From Pseudomonas poae (lineage in GTDB: Bacteria > Pseudomonadota > Gammaproteobacteria > Pseudomonadales > Pseudomonadaceae): DNA of 64,000 nt. Positions 45,063 to 55,658 of the stretch are shown here, in pieces. The position numbers were made by a program, and so were the translations under genes. The stretch covers positions 3,663,001-3,727,000 of the forward strand of contig CP110972.1 in NCBI GenBank assembly GCA_028869255.1, written 5' to 3'. Position 1 is the first letter of the stretch; every line of letters starts with the position of its first letter. The notes below the pieces were generated by a model, which saw only the letters and a program-made list of their open reading frames with translations, did not search any database and was not told the DNA's origin.

Positions 45063-45180
45063 TCAGCCTCCCTCCTGCCTGGCGAACGCTGTTCGCCAGA
45101 TGCCATCACTTTGCACCTATCCCCCGCCCCACGACTAGCGTAAAAAAGTGCCCCTAACTCCGTGAAGTCAGAGGCCCGCT

Positions 45181-45993
45181 ATGCCTGTCGCCGTCATTGA
45201 TGGACAACCGCTGCACTACGTCGACCAGGGCTCCGGCCCGGTCGTCCTGCTGGGCTCCAGTTACCTGTGGAGCCGCGACATGTGGGCGCCGCAGGTCGAA
45301 GCCCTGTCGCACCAGTACCGCGTGATCGTGCCCGAGCTGTGGGGCCATGGCGAATCGGGCCCGCTGCCCGCACGCACCGAATCCCTTGACGAGCTCGCAC
45401 GCCAGGCCCTGGCCCTGCTGGACCACCTGGACATCGCGCAGGTTAACCTGGTGGGCCTTTCGGTGGGCGGCATGTGGGGCGCACGCCTGGCCTTGCTGGC
45501 CCCCGAGCGGATCAACAGCCTGGTGCTGATGGACACCTATCTGGGCGCCGAGCCGGAGGCCACGCGCCAGTATTATTTCTCGCTGTTCAAGATGATCGAA
45601 GACGCCGGCGCCATCCCTGAGCCGTTGCTGGATGTGATTGCACCGATCTTCTTCCGCCCGACTATCGACCGCGACTGCGCGCTGTACCAGGGCTTTCGCC
45701 AGTCGCTGCAGGATTTCCCGCGGGAACGCCTGCTGAGCAGCATCGTGCCCCTCGGCCGGCTGATCTTCAGTCGCGAGGATGTGCTTGAACAGTTGCCGCA
45801 ACTGGACGCTGACACCACCCTGGTGATGTGCGGCGAGCAGGACAAGCCACGCCCGCCTGCCGAATCGCGGGAAATGGCCGACCTGATCGGCTGCAGCCTG
45901 ATCCTGATCCCGGACGCCGGGCATATCAGCGCCCGTGAAAACCCGGATTACGTCAATGAAGCGCTGCTGACCTTCCTCGCCAATAACGCCTGA
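45181..45993 (+). CDS. Alpha/beta hydrolase
   Basis: A 270-residue alpha/beta fold hydrolase. The nucleophile elbow is GLSVGGMWG with Ser in GXSXG near residue 95. A histidine near the end (DAGHISARENP) and an aspartate in the strand before it (CGEQDKPRPP) complete the triad. The shape of the lid is like that of haloperoxidase/3-oxoadipate enol-lactone hydrolase relatives. ATG 45181. It is alone; substrate unknown. Confidence 0.9.
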   Translation: MPVAVIDGQPLHYVDQGSGPVVLLGSSYLWSRDMWAPQVEALSHQYRVIVPELWGHGESGPLPARTESLDELARQALALLDHLDIAQVNLVGLSVGGMWGARLALLAPERINSLVLMDTYLGAEPEATRQYYFSLFKMIEDAGAIPEPLLDVIAPIFFRPTIDRDCALYQGFRQSLQDFPRERLLSSIVPLGRLIFSREDVLEQLPQLDADTTLVMCGEQDKPRPPAESREMADLIGCSLILIPDAGHISARENPDYVNEALLTFLANNA

Positions 45994-46026
45994 CTGCCCC
46001 CCTGTGATCGCTGCGTAACGCGGCGA

Positions 46027-47994
46027 TTACAGGCGGAAGTGCCCCACCATCCCTTTAAGCTCCGCCCCCAACTGCGCCAGCTGGATACTCGACGCGGCAT
46101 TGCCCTGCATGCTCAACGCCGACTGATCGGCGCTGGCACGGATGCTGGTGACGCTGCGATTGATTTCTTCGGCCACCGAGCTTTGCTCTTCGGCGGCGGC
46201 GGCGATCTGCTGGTTCATCTGCTGAATCAACGACACCGCCGCGGCGATGCTGCCCAGGGCGCTTTCGGTTTCCAGTGCATCGCTGACCGCCAGTTTCACC
46301 AACTCGCCGCTTTGCTGGATCTGCTGCACCGAGGACTGGGCCGCCGTGCGCAAGGTGCTGACCAGGCGCTCGATTTCCTCGGTGGACTGCTGGGTACGTT
46401 TGGCCAAGGCGCGGACTTCATCGGCCACCACCGCAAAGCCCCGGCCCTGCTCGCCCGCACGCGCAGCTTCGATAGCGGCGTTGAGGGCCAGCAGGTTGGT
46501 CTGTTCGGCCACGCTTTTGATCACACTCAATACCGTGCCGATATGTTGGATCTCGGCACTCAGGCTCTCGATGCTGGCACTCGCATCGGTGCTGGAGGTC
46601 GCGAGCAACTCAATGCGCTGCAGGCTCTGGCGCACCACCTGTTGGCCGCTGTCGACCTTGTCATCCGCCGTCTGCGCAGCTTGCGCCGCCTGTTCGGCAT
46701 TGCGCGCCACGTCGTGCACGGTGGCGGTCATCTGGTTCATGGCCGTGGCCACTTGCTCGGTTTCGTCCTTTTGGCTGCTGACTTCGACGTTGGTCTGCTC
46801 GGTGACGCTGGACAGCGTATGCGCCGAGCTGGCCAGTTGCTCGATACCGGCCTGCAGCCCGCTGACCATCTGGCTCAGGCCATTGCCCATCTGTTGCATG
46901 GCCTGCATCAACTGGCCGATTTCATCACGGCGGGTGACTTCCATCCGCCCGCTCAAATCGCCGGCGGCAATCTGCTGGGCCACGGCGATCACACTGCGCA
47001 GCGGCGCGACGATCAACCGGGTAATCACCCACGCCGCAATCAGTCCCACCAGCAGGGCCAGGGCCGACGAGCCGATGATCAGCAGCGCGCTTTTCTGCAG
47101 TTGCGCCTGCATCGATTGATCTTCGGCGTCATACGCCTGGTTGACCCGGCTGACCACCTCGCCCGCCCGGTCATGCAATTGTTTGTAGACCAGCGTTTCC
47201 TGCGCCAACAGGCCGGTGTATTCGCCGAGCTTTTCGCTGAAGGCGGCGATATGCCCGGAGACTTCATTGAGCACCGTCTGGTAGCCAGGGTCCTTGACCG
47301 ATGTTTTCAGTTGCTCGACCTGGGCCAGCGCCTGGTCGGCCTGCTCGATCTTGCCCTGCTCGGCGTCATCGGCGTCCACTTTGCGGCTCTGATCCAACCG
47401 CACGTGCGCCTCGTTCATCGCCTGCAGCATCAGGCGCGAGACCTGACTGACCTGCCCCGCCTGCTCGATAAACTCCGCGCCCTCTTTGCCCTGGCTTTCC
47501 TTGAGGCCATAGGCGCCGTCGTCCGCCAGCCCGGCCTGCAACACGTCGAGGTTATTCGCCACGCTGGACACCGACCAACTGGCCATTTCCAATGCCAGGT
47601 CCTTGGTCTGGGTCAGCTCGACAAACTCATCGAACGCCTTGCGGTAGGCGGCCAGGGCCTGCTCGACATCGGTCATCACCGGCACATTGGCGGCCGACTG
47701 GGCCTTGAGGCTTGCCGCCAGCGCGGCCAGGGCATCGACGCTTTCATGCAGGGCATCGACTGCCTTGGGGTCGGCGTGCAGGGCGTAGTCCTGTTCGATC
47801 AGGCGCACCTTGAGCAAGCCACTGTTGAGCGACGACATGGCCTTGAGGCCCTCGAAACGCTGGCCAACGGTTTGCAACGACCACACGCCAATCGCCGCCA
47901 CCACAGCCGTCAGCAGCAGCACCAGGGTGAAGCCCAAGCCCAGTTTTTTCGCCATACCGAGGTTGGCGAAACGTCGTTGCACGCCCGAAATCAT
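46027..47994 (-). CDS. Methyl-accepting chemotaxis protein with a large periplasmic helical domain
   Basis: A 655-residue chemoreceptor. ATG 47994 begins [21 protein letters not shown]; the in-frame start further upstream has no such N terminus. Helix 1 is at residues ~20-40 and helix 2 at ~300-320, giving a periplasmic domain of about 260 residues, all helical, the size of the bimodular (HBM) class that senses TCA acids in McpS. HAMP (~320-375) and the signalling hairpin with [20 protein letters not shown] and [15 protein letters not shown] follow. Ligand unknown. Motif composition secure; HBM call is inference. Confidence 0.9.
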   Translation of the reverse strand: MISGVQRRFANLGMAKKLGLGFTLVLLLTAVVAAIGVWSLQTVGQRFEGLKAMSSLNSGLLKVRLIEQDYALHADPKAVDALHESVDALAALAASLKAQSAANVPVMTDVEQALAAYRKAFDEFVELTQTKDLALEMASWSVSSVANNLDVLQAGLADDGAYGLKESQGKEGAEFIEQAGQVSQVSRLMLQAMNEAHVRLDQSRKVDADDAEQGKIEQADQALAQVEQLKTSVKDPGYQTVLNEVSGHIAAFSEKLGEYTGLLAQETLVYKQLHDRAGEVVSRVNQAYDAEDQSMQAQLQKSALLIIGSSALALLVGLIAAWVITRLIVAPLRSVIAVAQQIAAGDLSGRMEVTRRDEIGQLMQAMQQMGNGLSQMVSGLQAGIEQLASSAHTLSSVTEQTNVEVSSQKDETEQVATAMNQMTATVHDVARNAEQAAQAAQTADDKVDSGQQVVRQSLQRIELLATSSTDASASIESLSAEIQHIGTVLSVIKSVAEQTNLLALNAAIEAARAGEQGRGFAVVADEVRALAKRTQQSTEEIERLVSTLRTAAQSSVQQIQQSGELVKLAVSDALETESALGSIAAAVSLIQQMNQQIAAAAEEQSSVAEEINRSVTSIRASADQSALSMQGNAASSIQLAQLGAELKGMVGHFRL

Positions 47995-48098
47995 TGCACT
48001 TGGATCCTCTTGCAATGCCAGATGGTTTGCCCAGCAGCGAGATTGGCAACCCCAAGGGCCTGAACACAAGACATTGGCGCCACAATAATGGCAAAAAG

Positions 48099-49511
48099 CT
48101 ACATACCCGTCGTTTTCAGAATGGTCGAGGTCGATCTGGCGGGCCCCATGGCGCGGAACAACGCCAAGGCCCGTTGGTCAGCGGCATAAGCCACGTTGAT
48201 GCGCAGCCAATCACTGTGTTCGCCGCCCGGGTTGAACAACGCCCCCGGCGACAGCAAGACCCCAAGCCGCCGGGCACACGCCTGCAACCGCGAAGGGTCG
48301 CCTACCCCCGGCCGTGCCCACACGAACATGCCGCCGGCGGGCACGGCGAATACCTCCCACTCTTCGTCCTCCAGCACTTGCAAGGTGGCGACCATTTGCG
48401 TGCTCAGCCGCTTGCGCAGGCGCTGCACCCACTTGCGATAGGTGCCATTGGCCAGCAGCGTGGCGACCACCGTCTCGGCAAACCGCGAGGTGCCGAAACC
48501 GGTCAAGGTCTTGAGGCTGACCAGTTGCTCGATGATCGCCGCACTGGCGCTGAGATAGCCCACCCTCAAGGCACTGCTCAGGCTCTTGGAAAAGCTTGCG
48601 ATGTAGATCACCCGGTCAGCATGGGGCAGCGCCGAAAGCCGCGTGCAACTGGCGTGCTGCAAGTCGCCGTAGACATCTTCCTCGATGATCAGGAAGTCAC
48701 TGCCGGCTGCCAGCTCCAGCAAACGCTCGGCCACGGCACGGTTCAGGCTGGTGCCGGTGGGGTTGTGATACAGGCTGTGAATGAACAGGCACTTGGGCCG
48801 ATGCCGCTGCAGCAGGGTTTCCAGCGCCGCCAGGTCCGGGCCGCCACGGGTGCGCGGTACCTCCAGCATCTGCACGCCGTGGAATGCCAACTGGCGATAG
48901 AGGTTGCCATACCCCGGCGTTTCGACCACCACGCTGTCGCCGGGCCTGAGCAGCGTGCGGATGAGCAGGTCCTGGGCATGGCTGGCGCCGGCCGTTGTGA
49001 GAATACGATCAAGGCTGGTGGCGACATGCACCTGGGTCAGGCGCTTGAGCAATTGTTCGCGCAACGCCGGCAACCCCAGTGGCGTGCTGTAGTTGAACAG
49101 GCCAGCGGTGTCGGTACGCGCGACCTCACGAATCGCATAACTGATGTCATCGCTTTCGCGCCAGGCATCCGGCAGCCAACCGCAGCCCAGCTTAAGCTCC
49201 CCCAAAGGGCTATCGGCAAACGTTCCCCACCCGCGCTCCGCCCCCTCATACCAATAGCCTTCGTGCAAAACCGGCGGCTGGGCCACCACAAAGCCCGGCC
49301 CCGGCCTGGACGCCAGCAAGCCTTGAGCGACCATGCGCTCAAAGGCTTCGATCACGCTGGACTGGCTGAGCAGATTATCGAGGGCAAACTGACGGATAGA
49401 CGGCAGGCGCGTGCCGGGGCTGACCCCATTTGTGCGAATCCACTCGGCCACTGCACTGACGATTTGCTGCACCACCGGTACAAGGGCTTGTCGATCGATC
49501 CCTAAATCCAT
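48099..49511 (-). CDS. MocR/PdxR-type regulator (GntR HTH fused to aminotransferase-like domain)
   Basis: A 470-residue regulator. The GntR winged HTH is at residues 1-75 ([20 protein letters not shown]). The class I aminotransferase-like domain follows, binding PLP through the lysine in [18 protein letters not shown]. These proteins sense PLP or an amine and activate a divergent gene, but here the next gene upstream is on the same strand, about 200 bases away, so the target is unclear. No pdx, gab or dat genes adjoin. Start ATG 49511. Confidence 0.92.
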   Translation of the reverse strand: MDLGIDRQALVPVVQQIVSAVAEWIRTNGVSPGTRLPSIRQFALDNLLSQSSVIEAFERMVAQGLLASRPGPGFVVAQPPVLHEGYWYEGAERGWGTFADSPLGELKLGCGWLPDAWRESDDISYAIREVARTDTAGLFNYSTPLGLPALREQLLKRLTQVHVATSLDRILTTAGASHAQDLLIRTLLRPGDSVVVETPGYGNLYRQLAFHGVQMLEVPRTRGGPDLAALETLLQRHRPKCLFIHSLYHNPTGTSLNRAVAERLLELAAGSDFLIIEEDVYGDLQHASCTRLSALPHADRVIYIASFSKSLSSALRVGYLSASAAIIEQLVSLKTLTGFGTSRFAETVVATLLANGTYRKWVQRLRKRLSTQMVATLQVLEDEEWEVFAVPAGGMFVWARPGVGDPSRLQACARRLGVLLSPGALFNPGGEHSDWLRINVAYAADQRALALFRAMGPARSTSTILKTTGM

Positions 49512-49714
49512 GAGCCACTCACTTCAACTGTCTGTTATTCAACCCAAAGAGTTAAGCACAGAAGCCTCTGTTTGCCGGCTGCAAAAACTTATTAAATTAT
49601 TGATTTTATTGAGTTATTTACCTAGTGATACACATTCAGGCAAGGCACTTTGCCAGTTGTGGAAATGCCCCACATACCCTGATTCCCTTTTCGAATGAGC
49701 GACCACGCGAGGTC

Positions 49715-50476
49715 CTAGATCGCCGTTGCGCCACCGTCCACCGCCAAGGCCTGGCCGGTGGTAAACGCCGCGCCATCACTGCACAGGTAGAGCACTGCAC
49801 TGGCGATTTCCTCGACCTTGCCGATGCGCCCGACCGGGTGCATGGCCGCCGCAAATTCGGCTTTGCGCGGGTCGGCTTCATAGGCACGCCGGAACATATC
49901 AGTGTCGATCACTGCCGGGCACACGGCGTTGACGCGGATTTTCTTCTTCGCATACTCGATCGCCGCCGACTTGGTCAGGCCGATCACCGCATGCTTGGAG
50001 GCCGCGTAAATACTCATCTTCGGCGCTGCCCCCAAACCCGCCACAGACGCGGTGTTGACGATCGCCCCGCCGCCCTGCGCCAGCAGCAGCGGCAACTGGT
50101 GCTTCATGCACAACCACACGCCCTTGACGTTGACCCCCATGATGGCGTCGAACTCATCCAGGCTGCCGTCCGCCAGCTTGCCCTTCTCGATCTCGATCCC
50201 GGCGTTATTGAAGGCGTAATCCAGGCGGCCATACGCGCTGATCGTCTGCGCCATCAGTTGCTGCACGTCCGCTTCAAGCGTGACATTGCAGCGCACAAAC
50301 AGCGCCTCGCCACCGGCCTGGCGGATCAGCGCAACAGTGCTCTCGCCGCCCGCCGTATCCAGGTCGGCTACCACCACCTTCAAGCCTTCGGCGGCGAACG
50401 CCAGCGCGGTGGCGCGGCCAATACCGGCGGCGGCGCCGGTCACCAGGGCGACCTGGCCGGAAAACGTCATGCTCAT
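49715..50476 (-). CDS. Short-chain dehydrogenase/reductase (classical SDR)
   Basis: A 253-residue NAD(P)H-dependent oxidoreductase. ATG 50476 has AGGA eight bases upstream. Cofactor motif TGAAAGIGRA, structural NNAG, catalytic Ser in NTASVAGLGAAP, Tyr-Lys in YAASKHAVIG and the C-terminal TTGQALAVDGG are intact, so it is probably active. Related to glucose 1-dehydrogenase-like and 2,5-dichloro-diol-type SDRs. It is divergent from the MDR reductase gene, with about 230 bases between starts. Substrate unknown. Confidence 0.92.
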   Translation of the reverse strand: MSMTFSGQVALVTGAAAGIGRATALAFAAEGLKVVVADLDTAGGESTVALIRQAGGEALFVRCNVTLEADVQQLMAQTISAYGRLDYAFNNAGIEIEKGKLADGSLDEFDAIMGVNVKGVWLCMKHQLPLLLAQGGGAIVNTASVAGLGAAPKMSIYAASKHAVIGLTKSAAIEYAKKKIRVNAVCPAVIDTDMFRRAYEADPRKAEFAAAMHPVGRIGKVEEIASAVLYLCSDGAAFTTGQALAVDGGATAI

Positions 50477-50704
50477 GGGGGATGTCCTATGGGGAAAATA
50501 GCGGTGGCTGGAGTCTAGCCAACGCCGCCACGGGCGCGTCAGCACTATCAAAAGGCCGGTTATAGCTGCATGAGTGGCAGTGATAAGGCCCACGGGCCAA
50601 CTATCAGCAACACCTATCGAGGAGCATTCGCGCCCTCGGTGAACCTTGCTCCCGGACTGTTCTGGGTCTATCACTTCAGGTTCATTTCTATAAGAGCCGC
50701 TGCC

Positions 50705-51712
50705 ATGACCGCCCAGACCAACCGCCAATTCCTGCTCGCCAAGCGCCCGGTCGGCGCGGCCACCCGGGACACCTTCACTTACCAGGAAGTACCGGTGGGC
50801 GCGCCCCAGGACGGGCAAGTACTGGTGCGCAATGAATACCTGTCCCTCGACCCGGCCATGCGTGGCTGGATGAATGAGGGCAAATCCTACATTCCACCGG
50901 TCGGTATCGGCGAGGTGATGCGGGCACTGGGGGTGGGCAAAGTGATTGCCTCGAACCACCCGAAATTCGCGGTGGGCGACTACGTGAATGGCGCGCTGGG
51001 GGTGCAGGATTATTTCCTGGGTGAGCCGCGTGGCTTCTACAAGGTCGACCCCACGCTCGCGCCGCTGCCGCGCTACCTGTCCGCCCTGGGCATGACCGGC
51101 ATGACCGCCTACTTCGCGCTGCTCGACACCGGTGCGCCCAAGGCCGGCGAAACCGTGGTGATCTCCGGCGCAGCCGGCGCGGTGGGCAGCATTGCCGGGC
51201 AGATCGCCAAGATCAAAGGGTGCCGCGTGGTGGGCATTGCGGGCGGCGCCGACAAGTGCAAGTTCCTGGTGGATGAGCTGGGTTTCGACGCGGCCATCGA
51301 CTACAAAAGCGAAGACGTGCCCGCCGCCCTCAAGCGCGAGTGTCCCAAGGGCGTGGATGTGTATTTTGATAACGTCGGCGGCGAGATCCTCGACGCGGTC
51401 CTCAGCCGCCTGGCACTCAAAGCCCGCGTGGTGATTTGCGGTGCTATCAGTCAGTACAACAACAAGGAAGCGGTGAAAGGCCCGGCCAACTACTTGTCAC
51501 TGCTGGTCAACCGCGCACGCATGGAAGGTTTTGTGGTGATGGACCACGCGGCCAACTTCGCCGCCGCCGGCCAGGAAATGGGCGGCTGGATGGCGCAGGG
51601 CAAGCTCAAGAGCAAGGAAGATATCGTGGAGGGGCTGGAGACGTTCCCGGAGACGTTGATGAAGCTGTTCAACGGTGAAAACTTTGGGAAGTTGGTGCTT
51701 AAGGTCAGCTGA
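50705..51712 (+). CDS. NADP-dependent oxidoreductase, MDR superfamily (CurA-like)
   Basis: A 335-residue zinc-free medium-chain reductase related to leukotriene B4 12-hydroxydehydrogenase and curcumin reductase CurA. ATG 50705 was chosen for the family start MTAQTNRQFLLAKRPVG; the longer upstream frame lacks it. The nucleotide-binding part is VVISGAAGAVGSIAGQIAKI, with KCKFLVDELGFDAAIDYKSE afterwards. It likely reduces a C=C or C=O bond with NADPH. A REP-like hairpin terminator follows. Confidence 0.91.
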   Translation: MTAQTNRQFLLAKRPVGAATRDTFTYQEVPVGAPQDGQVLVRNEYLSLDPAMRGWMNEGKSYIPPVGIGEVMRALGVGKVIASNHPKFAVGDYVNGALGVQDYFLGEPRGFYKVDPTLAPLPRYLSALGMTGMTAYFALLDTGAPKAGETVVISGAAGAVGSIAGQIAKIKGCRVVGIAGGADKCKFLVDELGFDAAIDYKSEDVPAALKRECPKGVDVYFDNVGGEILDAVLSRLALKARVVICGAISQYNNKEAVKGPANYLSLLVNRARMEGFVVMDHAANFAAAGQEMGGWMAQGKLKSKEDIVEGLETFPETLMKLFNGENFGKLVLKVS

Positions 51713-51728
51713 CCCCGCAACAAAACCT

Positions 51729-51756
51729 AATGTGGGAGCAAGCCTGCTCCCACATT
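51729..51756. terminator. REP-arm hairpin acting as bidirectional terminator
   Basis: A tight 12-base stem AATGTGGGAGCA with complement is followed by TTTT. It is a single short copy of the repeat arm used by REP elements, between convergent CurA-like and pyrF genes. Confidence 0.85.
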
Positions 51757-51771
51757 TTAGATCGGTGACGG

Positions 51772-52470
51772 TCAGGCGATTTCTGCGACGACTGCCGCCA
51801 ACGCCTTGGCCGGATCAGCCGCCTGGCTGATCGGGCGGCCGATCACCAGGTAGTCCGAACCGGCGTCGAGTGCCTGACGCGGGGTCAGGATGCGGCGCTG
51901 GTCATCCTGCGCGCTGCCCGCCGGGCGAATCCCCGGGGTGACCAATTGCAGCGACGGGTGGGCGGTCTTCAGGGCCTGGGCTTCCAGCGCCGAGCACACC
52001 AGGCCATCGAGGCCGGCTTTCTGCGCCAGGGCGGCCAGGCGCAATACCTGCTCCTGCGGCTCGATGTCCAGGCCGATGCCGGCCAGGTCTTCGCGCTCCA
52101 TGCTGGTCAGCACGGTCACACCGATCAGCAAGGGCTTGGGGCCGCTGCGCTGTTCCAGCACTTCGCGGCACGCGGTCATCATGCGCAGGCCGCCGGAGCA
52201 GTGCACGTTGACCATCCACACGCCCATTTCGGCGGCGGCCTTGACCGCCATGGCGGTGGTGTTGGGGATATCGTGGAATTTCAGATCGAGGAACACCTCG
52301 AAGCCTTTGTCACGCAGGGTGCCGACGATTTCTGCGGCGCAGCTGGTGAACAGTTCCTTGCCGACCTTGACCCGGCAAAGCTTCGGGTCCAACTGGTCAG
52401 CCAGCTTCAGTGCGGCGTCACGAGTGGGGTAATCCAGGGCGACGATGATAGGAGTCTGGCAGACGGACAT
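51772..52470 (-). CDS. pyrF: Orotidine 5'-phosphate decarboxylase
   Basis: A 232-residue TIM-barrel enzyme that makes UMP from OMP, the last step in pyrimidine synthesis. The catalytic stretch [10 protein letters not shown] carries the Asp-X-Lys-X-X-Asp set (residues ~61-70). The phosphate-binding part is TPGIRPAG near residue 185 and [11 protein letters not shown] near the end. Length and motifs are normal. Start ATG 52470; no long attenuator is seen. Single gene. Confidence 0.96.
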   Translation of the reverse strand: MSVCQTPIIVALDYPTRDAALKLADQLDPKLCRVKVGKELFTSCAAEIVGTLRDKGFEVFLDLKFHDIPNTTAMAVKAAAEMGVWMVNVHCSGGLRMMTACREVLEQRSGPKPLLIGVTVLTSMEREDLAGIGLDIEPQEQVLRLAALAQKAGLDGLVCSALEAQALKTAHPSLQLVTPGIRPAGSAQDDQRRILTPRQALDAGSDYLVIGRPISQAADPAKALAAVVAEIA

Positions 52471-52729
52471 TGGAATGGGCTCTCAGGCAAGTCGAAATCG
52501 GCGCGGATTGTAGCGCAAGCGGCGCCGTTGCGGGATCCGATGATCGGTAAATACTGATCAACCGCCATTTGGCGGGCGTTTCAAGTAATTATGTCAAAGC
52601 TGATACATTCACGACATGCCCCCAACACGCCCCAAGGCTAGCCTCGCTCGCACGACCCACCGACCAGCACTACCCGCCATGTGGCCGGGCGCCTATGCTG
52701 ACCGCAACAATCAGGCAGATGATCGCACT

Positions 52730-53494
52730 ATGCATACCCCTTCCGTCCCCGTGAATGACGAGCAAAAAGGCGCGGTGATCGCCGATGAGAAGCGCTGGAA
52801 CACCCGCGCCCTGATCGTTGACGACGATGTGCCGATCCGCGAACTGCTGATCGACTACCTGGCGCGTTTCAATATTCTCGCCACGGGCGTGACCGACGGC
52901 GCCGCGATGCGCCTGGCCATGCAAGCCGAAACCTATGATGTGGTGGTGCTCGACCTGATGCTGCCCGGCGAGGATGGCCTGTCGCTGTGCCGCTGGCTGC
53001 GTGCCGAATCGGACATCCCGATCCTGATGCTCACCGCCCGCTGCGAACCCACCGACCGGATTATCGGCCTGGAACTGGGGGCCGACGACTATATGTCCAA
53101 GCCGTTCGAACCCCGCGAGCTGGTAGCGCGCATCCAGACCATTCTGCGCCGCGTGCGTGATGACCGTACCGAGCAGCGCGCCAATATCCGCTTCGACAAT
53201 TGGCGGCTCAACAGCGTCTTGCGCCAATTGGTGGCGGATAACGGGCTAGTGGTGCCGCTGTCCAACGCCGAGTTCCGCCTGCTGTGGGTGTTTATCGAAC
53301 GCCCGCGCCGGGTGCTCAGCCGCGAGCAATTGCTGGATGCCGCCCGTGGTCGCTCGATTGAAGCCTTTGATCGCAGCATCGACTTGCTGGTCTCGCGCCT
53401 GCGCCAGAAACTCGGGGATGACCCCAAGGCGCCGCAGTTGATCAAGACCGTGCGCGGCGAAGGCTACCTGTTCGACGCCCGGGATATCGGCTGA
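52730..53494 (+). CDS. OmpR-family response regulator
   Basis: A 254-residue regulator. ATG 52730 was chosen as the latest start that keeps the whole receiver; an upstream start would add 38 unlikely residues. The receiver has VDDDVP, the phosphoacceptor D75 in VVLDLMLPGEDG, LTAR and the lysine in SKPFEP. The winged HTH (~160-250) contains SNAEFRLLWVFIERPRRVLS and TVRGEGYLFD. Its TGA overlaps the ATG of the kinase gene. N-terminal 25 residues are extra compared with OmpR. Target genes unknown. Confidence 0.93.
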   Translation: MHTPSVPVNDEQKGAVIADEKRWNTRALIVDDDVPIRELLIDYLARFNILATGVTDGAAMRLAMQAETYDVVVLDLMLPGEDGLSLCRWLRAESDIPILMLTARCEPTDRIIGLELGADDYMSKPFEPRELVARIQTILRRVRDDRTEQRANIRFDNWRLNSVLRQLVADNGLVVPLSNAEFRLLWVFIERPRRVLSREQLLDAARGRSIEAFDRSIDLLVSRLRQKLGDDPKAPQLIKTVRGEGYLFDARDIG

Positions 53495-54528
53495 TGCGGG
53501 CCCCCTTCAACACGCTGTTCGGTCGGCTGTTCGGCGTGTTGCTGGTGGCGATTGTGCTGGCCCATGCGCTGGCGTTTTTCTGGTTTCACCACTACGGCCC
53601 ACCGCCACCGCCGCCTGAGGAGACCTTCATCGAGCAGCCGAATGGCACGATGAAACACCTGCCCAAACATAAACGCCCGTGGTTTGGCGGCCCGGTGGTG
53701 CCGCTGACGTTCCAGTTCATCTCGCTGATCATCGCCGCCTGGTACGGCGCCAAGCTGCTGAGCCGGCCGATCCAGCGCCTGAGTGAAGCCGCCGAGCGCT
53801 TGAGCCTCGACCTCGACAGCCCGCCCCTCGACGAATCCGGGCCCTGGGAGGCGAAACAGGCGGCATCGACCTTCAACCTGATGCAACGCCGTATCCGCGA
53901 ACAGGTCAGCCAGCGGGCGCGCATGCTCGGCGCGGTCTCACACGACCTGCGCACCCCGCTGTCACGCCTCAAGCTGCGCCTGGAGCAAATCGAAGACACG
54001 AAACTGCAGGGCCAGATGCGCCAGGACCTGAATGACATGATCGGTATGCTCGACGCCACCCTGAGCTACCTGCACGAACAGCGCACCAGCGAAACCCGGC
54101 ATTGGCTGGACGTGCAGGCGCTGGTCGAGTCCATGAGCGAAAACGCTCAGGACCAGGGCTCCGATGTGCAATTCGCCGGTACCTGTGCACCGTTGCAGGT
54201 GCAGCCGATGGCCTTGCGCTCCTGCCTCAACAACCTGATCGACAACGCCTTGCGCTATGCCGGTACGGCGCGTATCGAGCTGACGGACAGCCGCGACGCC
54301 CTGGTCATTCGCGTGATCGACCATGGCCCGGGCATTGCCGCCGACAAGCGTGAAGCGGTGTTCGAGCCGTTCTATCGGCTGGAAGCCTCACGCAACCGCA
54401 ACTCCGGCGGCGTCGGCCTGGGCATGACGATTTCCAAGGAAGCGGCAGAGCGCCTCGGCGGCCGCCTGAGCCTGGAAGAGACCCCTGGCGGCGGCTTGAC
54501 CGCTGTGATGTGGTTGCCCCGCGCTTAA
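53494..54528 (+). CDS. EnvZ-like sensor histidine kinase
   Basis: A 344-residue inner-membrane kinase. Helix 1 is at residues ~10-30, a short periplasmic loop of about 40 residues (with PPPPPPEETF and basic HLPKHKRPWF) follows, and helix 2 is near 70-88. HAMP, H-box AVSHDLRTPLSRLKLR with H150, N-box NNLIDNALRYAG, G1 DHGPGI and G2 GVGLGM are all there. The ATG shares one base with the regulator stop. The tiny periplasmic loop suggests that the signal is sensed in or near the membrane; that is inference. Confidence 0.93.
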   Translation: MRAPFNTLFGRLFGVLLVAIVLAHALAFFWFHHYGPPPPPPEETFIEQPNGTMKHLPKHKRPWFGGPVVPLTFQFISLIIAAWYGAKLLSRPIQRLSEAAERLSLDLDSPPLDESGPWEAKQAASTFNLMQRRIREQVSQRARMLGAVSHDLRTPLSRLKLRLEQIEDTKLQGQMRQDLNDMIGMLDATLSYLHEQRTSETRHWLDVQALVESMSENAQDQGSDVQFAGTCAPLQVQPMALRSCLNNLIDNALRYAGTARIELTDSRDALVIRVIDHGPGIAADKREAVFEPFYRLEASRNRNSGGVGLGMTISKEAAERLGGRLSLEETPGGGLTAVMWLPRA

Positions 54529-55586
54529 AGAGTTTTGTCTTCCCGGCGGCCCTGTGCCTGGGTCGCGCTCCAATCCATCAACAGGCTGTACGCTACTGCC
54601 AGCAAGGTCGGGCCGATAAACAGGCCGATAAAACCAAAGGCGATCAACCCGCCGAACACCCCCAGCAGCACAATCACCAGTGGCAGGTTGCCGCCGCGGC
54701 TGATCAGGTAAGGCTTGAGCACGTTGTCCACGCCGCTGATGATGAACGTACCCCATACCCCGAGGAATACCGCATAGGTGTAGTCGCCCTTCCACGCCAG
54801 CCAGGCCGTGGCCGGAATCCACACCAGCGGCGGCCCCATGGGGATCAGGCTGAGCAGGAAGGTGACGATGCCCAGCACCAGCGCGCCCGGCACCCCGGCG
54901 ATCCAGAAGCCGATCAATGCCAGTAACGCTTGGGCGGCGGCGGTGCCGATCACGCCGTTGACCACCCGCTGCACCGTACCGGCCACCAGTTCGATGTAGT
55001 AACCGGCGCGGTCGCCAATCAAACGCTCCAGCAAGCGGTGCACAAACATCGCCAGGCGCGGCCCGTCACGGTAAAAAAAGAACACGAACACCAGGCTCAG
55101 GGTCAGTTCGAGGATGCCCCCGCCGATCTGCGCACTGCGCGCCAGCAACCAGTTGCCCACCTGCCCCAGGTACGGCTTGATGCTGACCATCAACGCTGCA
55201 CCCTGCTGATCGATGCTGTCCCACATCGCCACCAGCCGCTCACCGACAAACGGGATCGAACCCAGCCAGGTCGGCGCCTCGGGCAGGCCATCGACCTGGA
55301 TATCCTTGATCAACCCCACGGCATCGCGCACATGGTCGGCCAGGTTGAAGCCCAGCCATACCAGCGGCACCGCCACCAGCAGCATCCAGCCCAGGGTCAG
55401 GATGCCGGCGGCCAGGGATTCGCGCCCGCCCAGCGCGCGCGTGAGCAACCGCATCAACGGCCAACTGGCGAAGGCCAGCACAGCGCCCCAGAAGAGCGCC
55501 GACCAGAACGGTGCCATCACCCAGAGGCTGGCACCGAACAGCACCAGCAGCAGGATTTGCACCAGCAGGCGATCGTTATTGAGCAT
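54525..55586 (-). CDS. AI-2E/YdiK-type membrane transporter
   Basis: A 353-residue protein of the AI-2E transporter family, about eight helices. The segment IPMGPPLVWIPATAWLAWKG and the long loop between helices 3 and 4 (residues ~75-150) are family-typical. The last part GVFGGLIAFGFIGLFIGPTLLA is also conserved. Some relatives export autoinducer-2 and others are Na+/H+ antiporters, so the cargo is unknown. It converges on the kinase gene with a four-base overlap of stops. Confidence 0.9.
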   Translation of the reverse strand: MLNNDRLLVQILLLVLFGASLWVMAPFWSALFWGAVLAFASWPLMRLLTRALGGRESLAAGILTLGWMLLVAVPLVWLGFNLADHVRDAVGLIKDIQVDGLPEAPTWLGSIPFVGERLVAMWDSIDQQGAALMVSIKPYLGQVGNWLLARSAQIGGGILELTLSLVFVFFFYRDGPRLAMFVHRLLERLIGDRAGYYIELVAGTVQRVVNGVIGTAAAQALLALIGFWIAGVPGALVLGIVTFLLSLIPMGPPLVWIPATAWLAWKGDYTYAVFLGVWGTFIISGVDNVLKPYLISRGGNLPLVIVLLGVFGGLIAFGFIGLFIGPTLLAVAYSLLMDWSATQAQGRREDKTL

Positions 55587-55658
55587 GGGGTTTCTCTAGA
55601 AGAAGGCTGTAGGAAGAGAGCTTAGGCGAACGGCGCGGGTCCGTTCGCCTTGTAACGG

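Noticed and set aside
46039..48063. A 674-codon frame antisense to the chemoreceptor
   Set aside because: Opposite a clear MCP with correct motifs; the antisense protein is His/Gln/Leu-rich without any family likeness.
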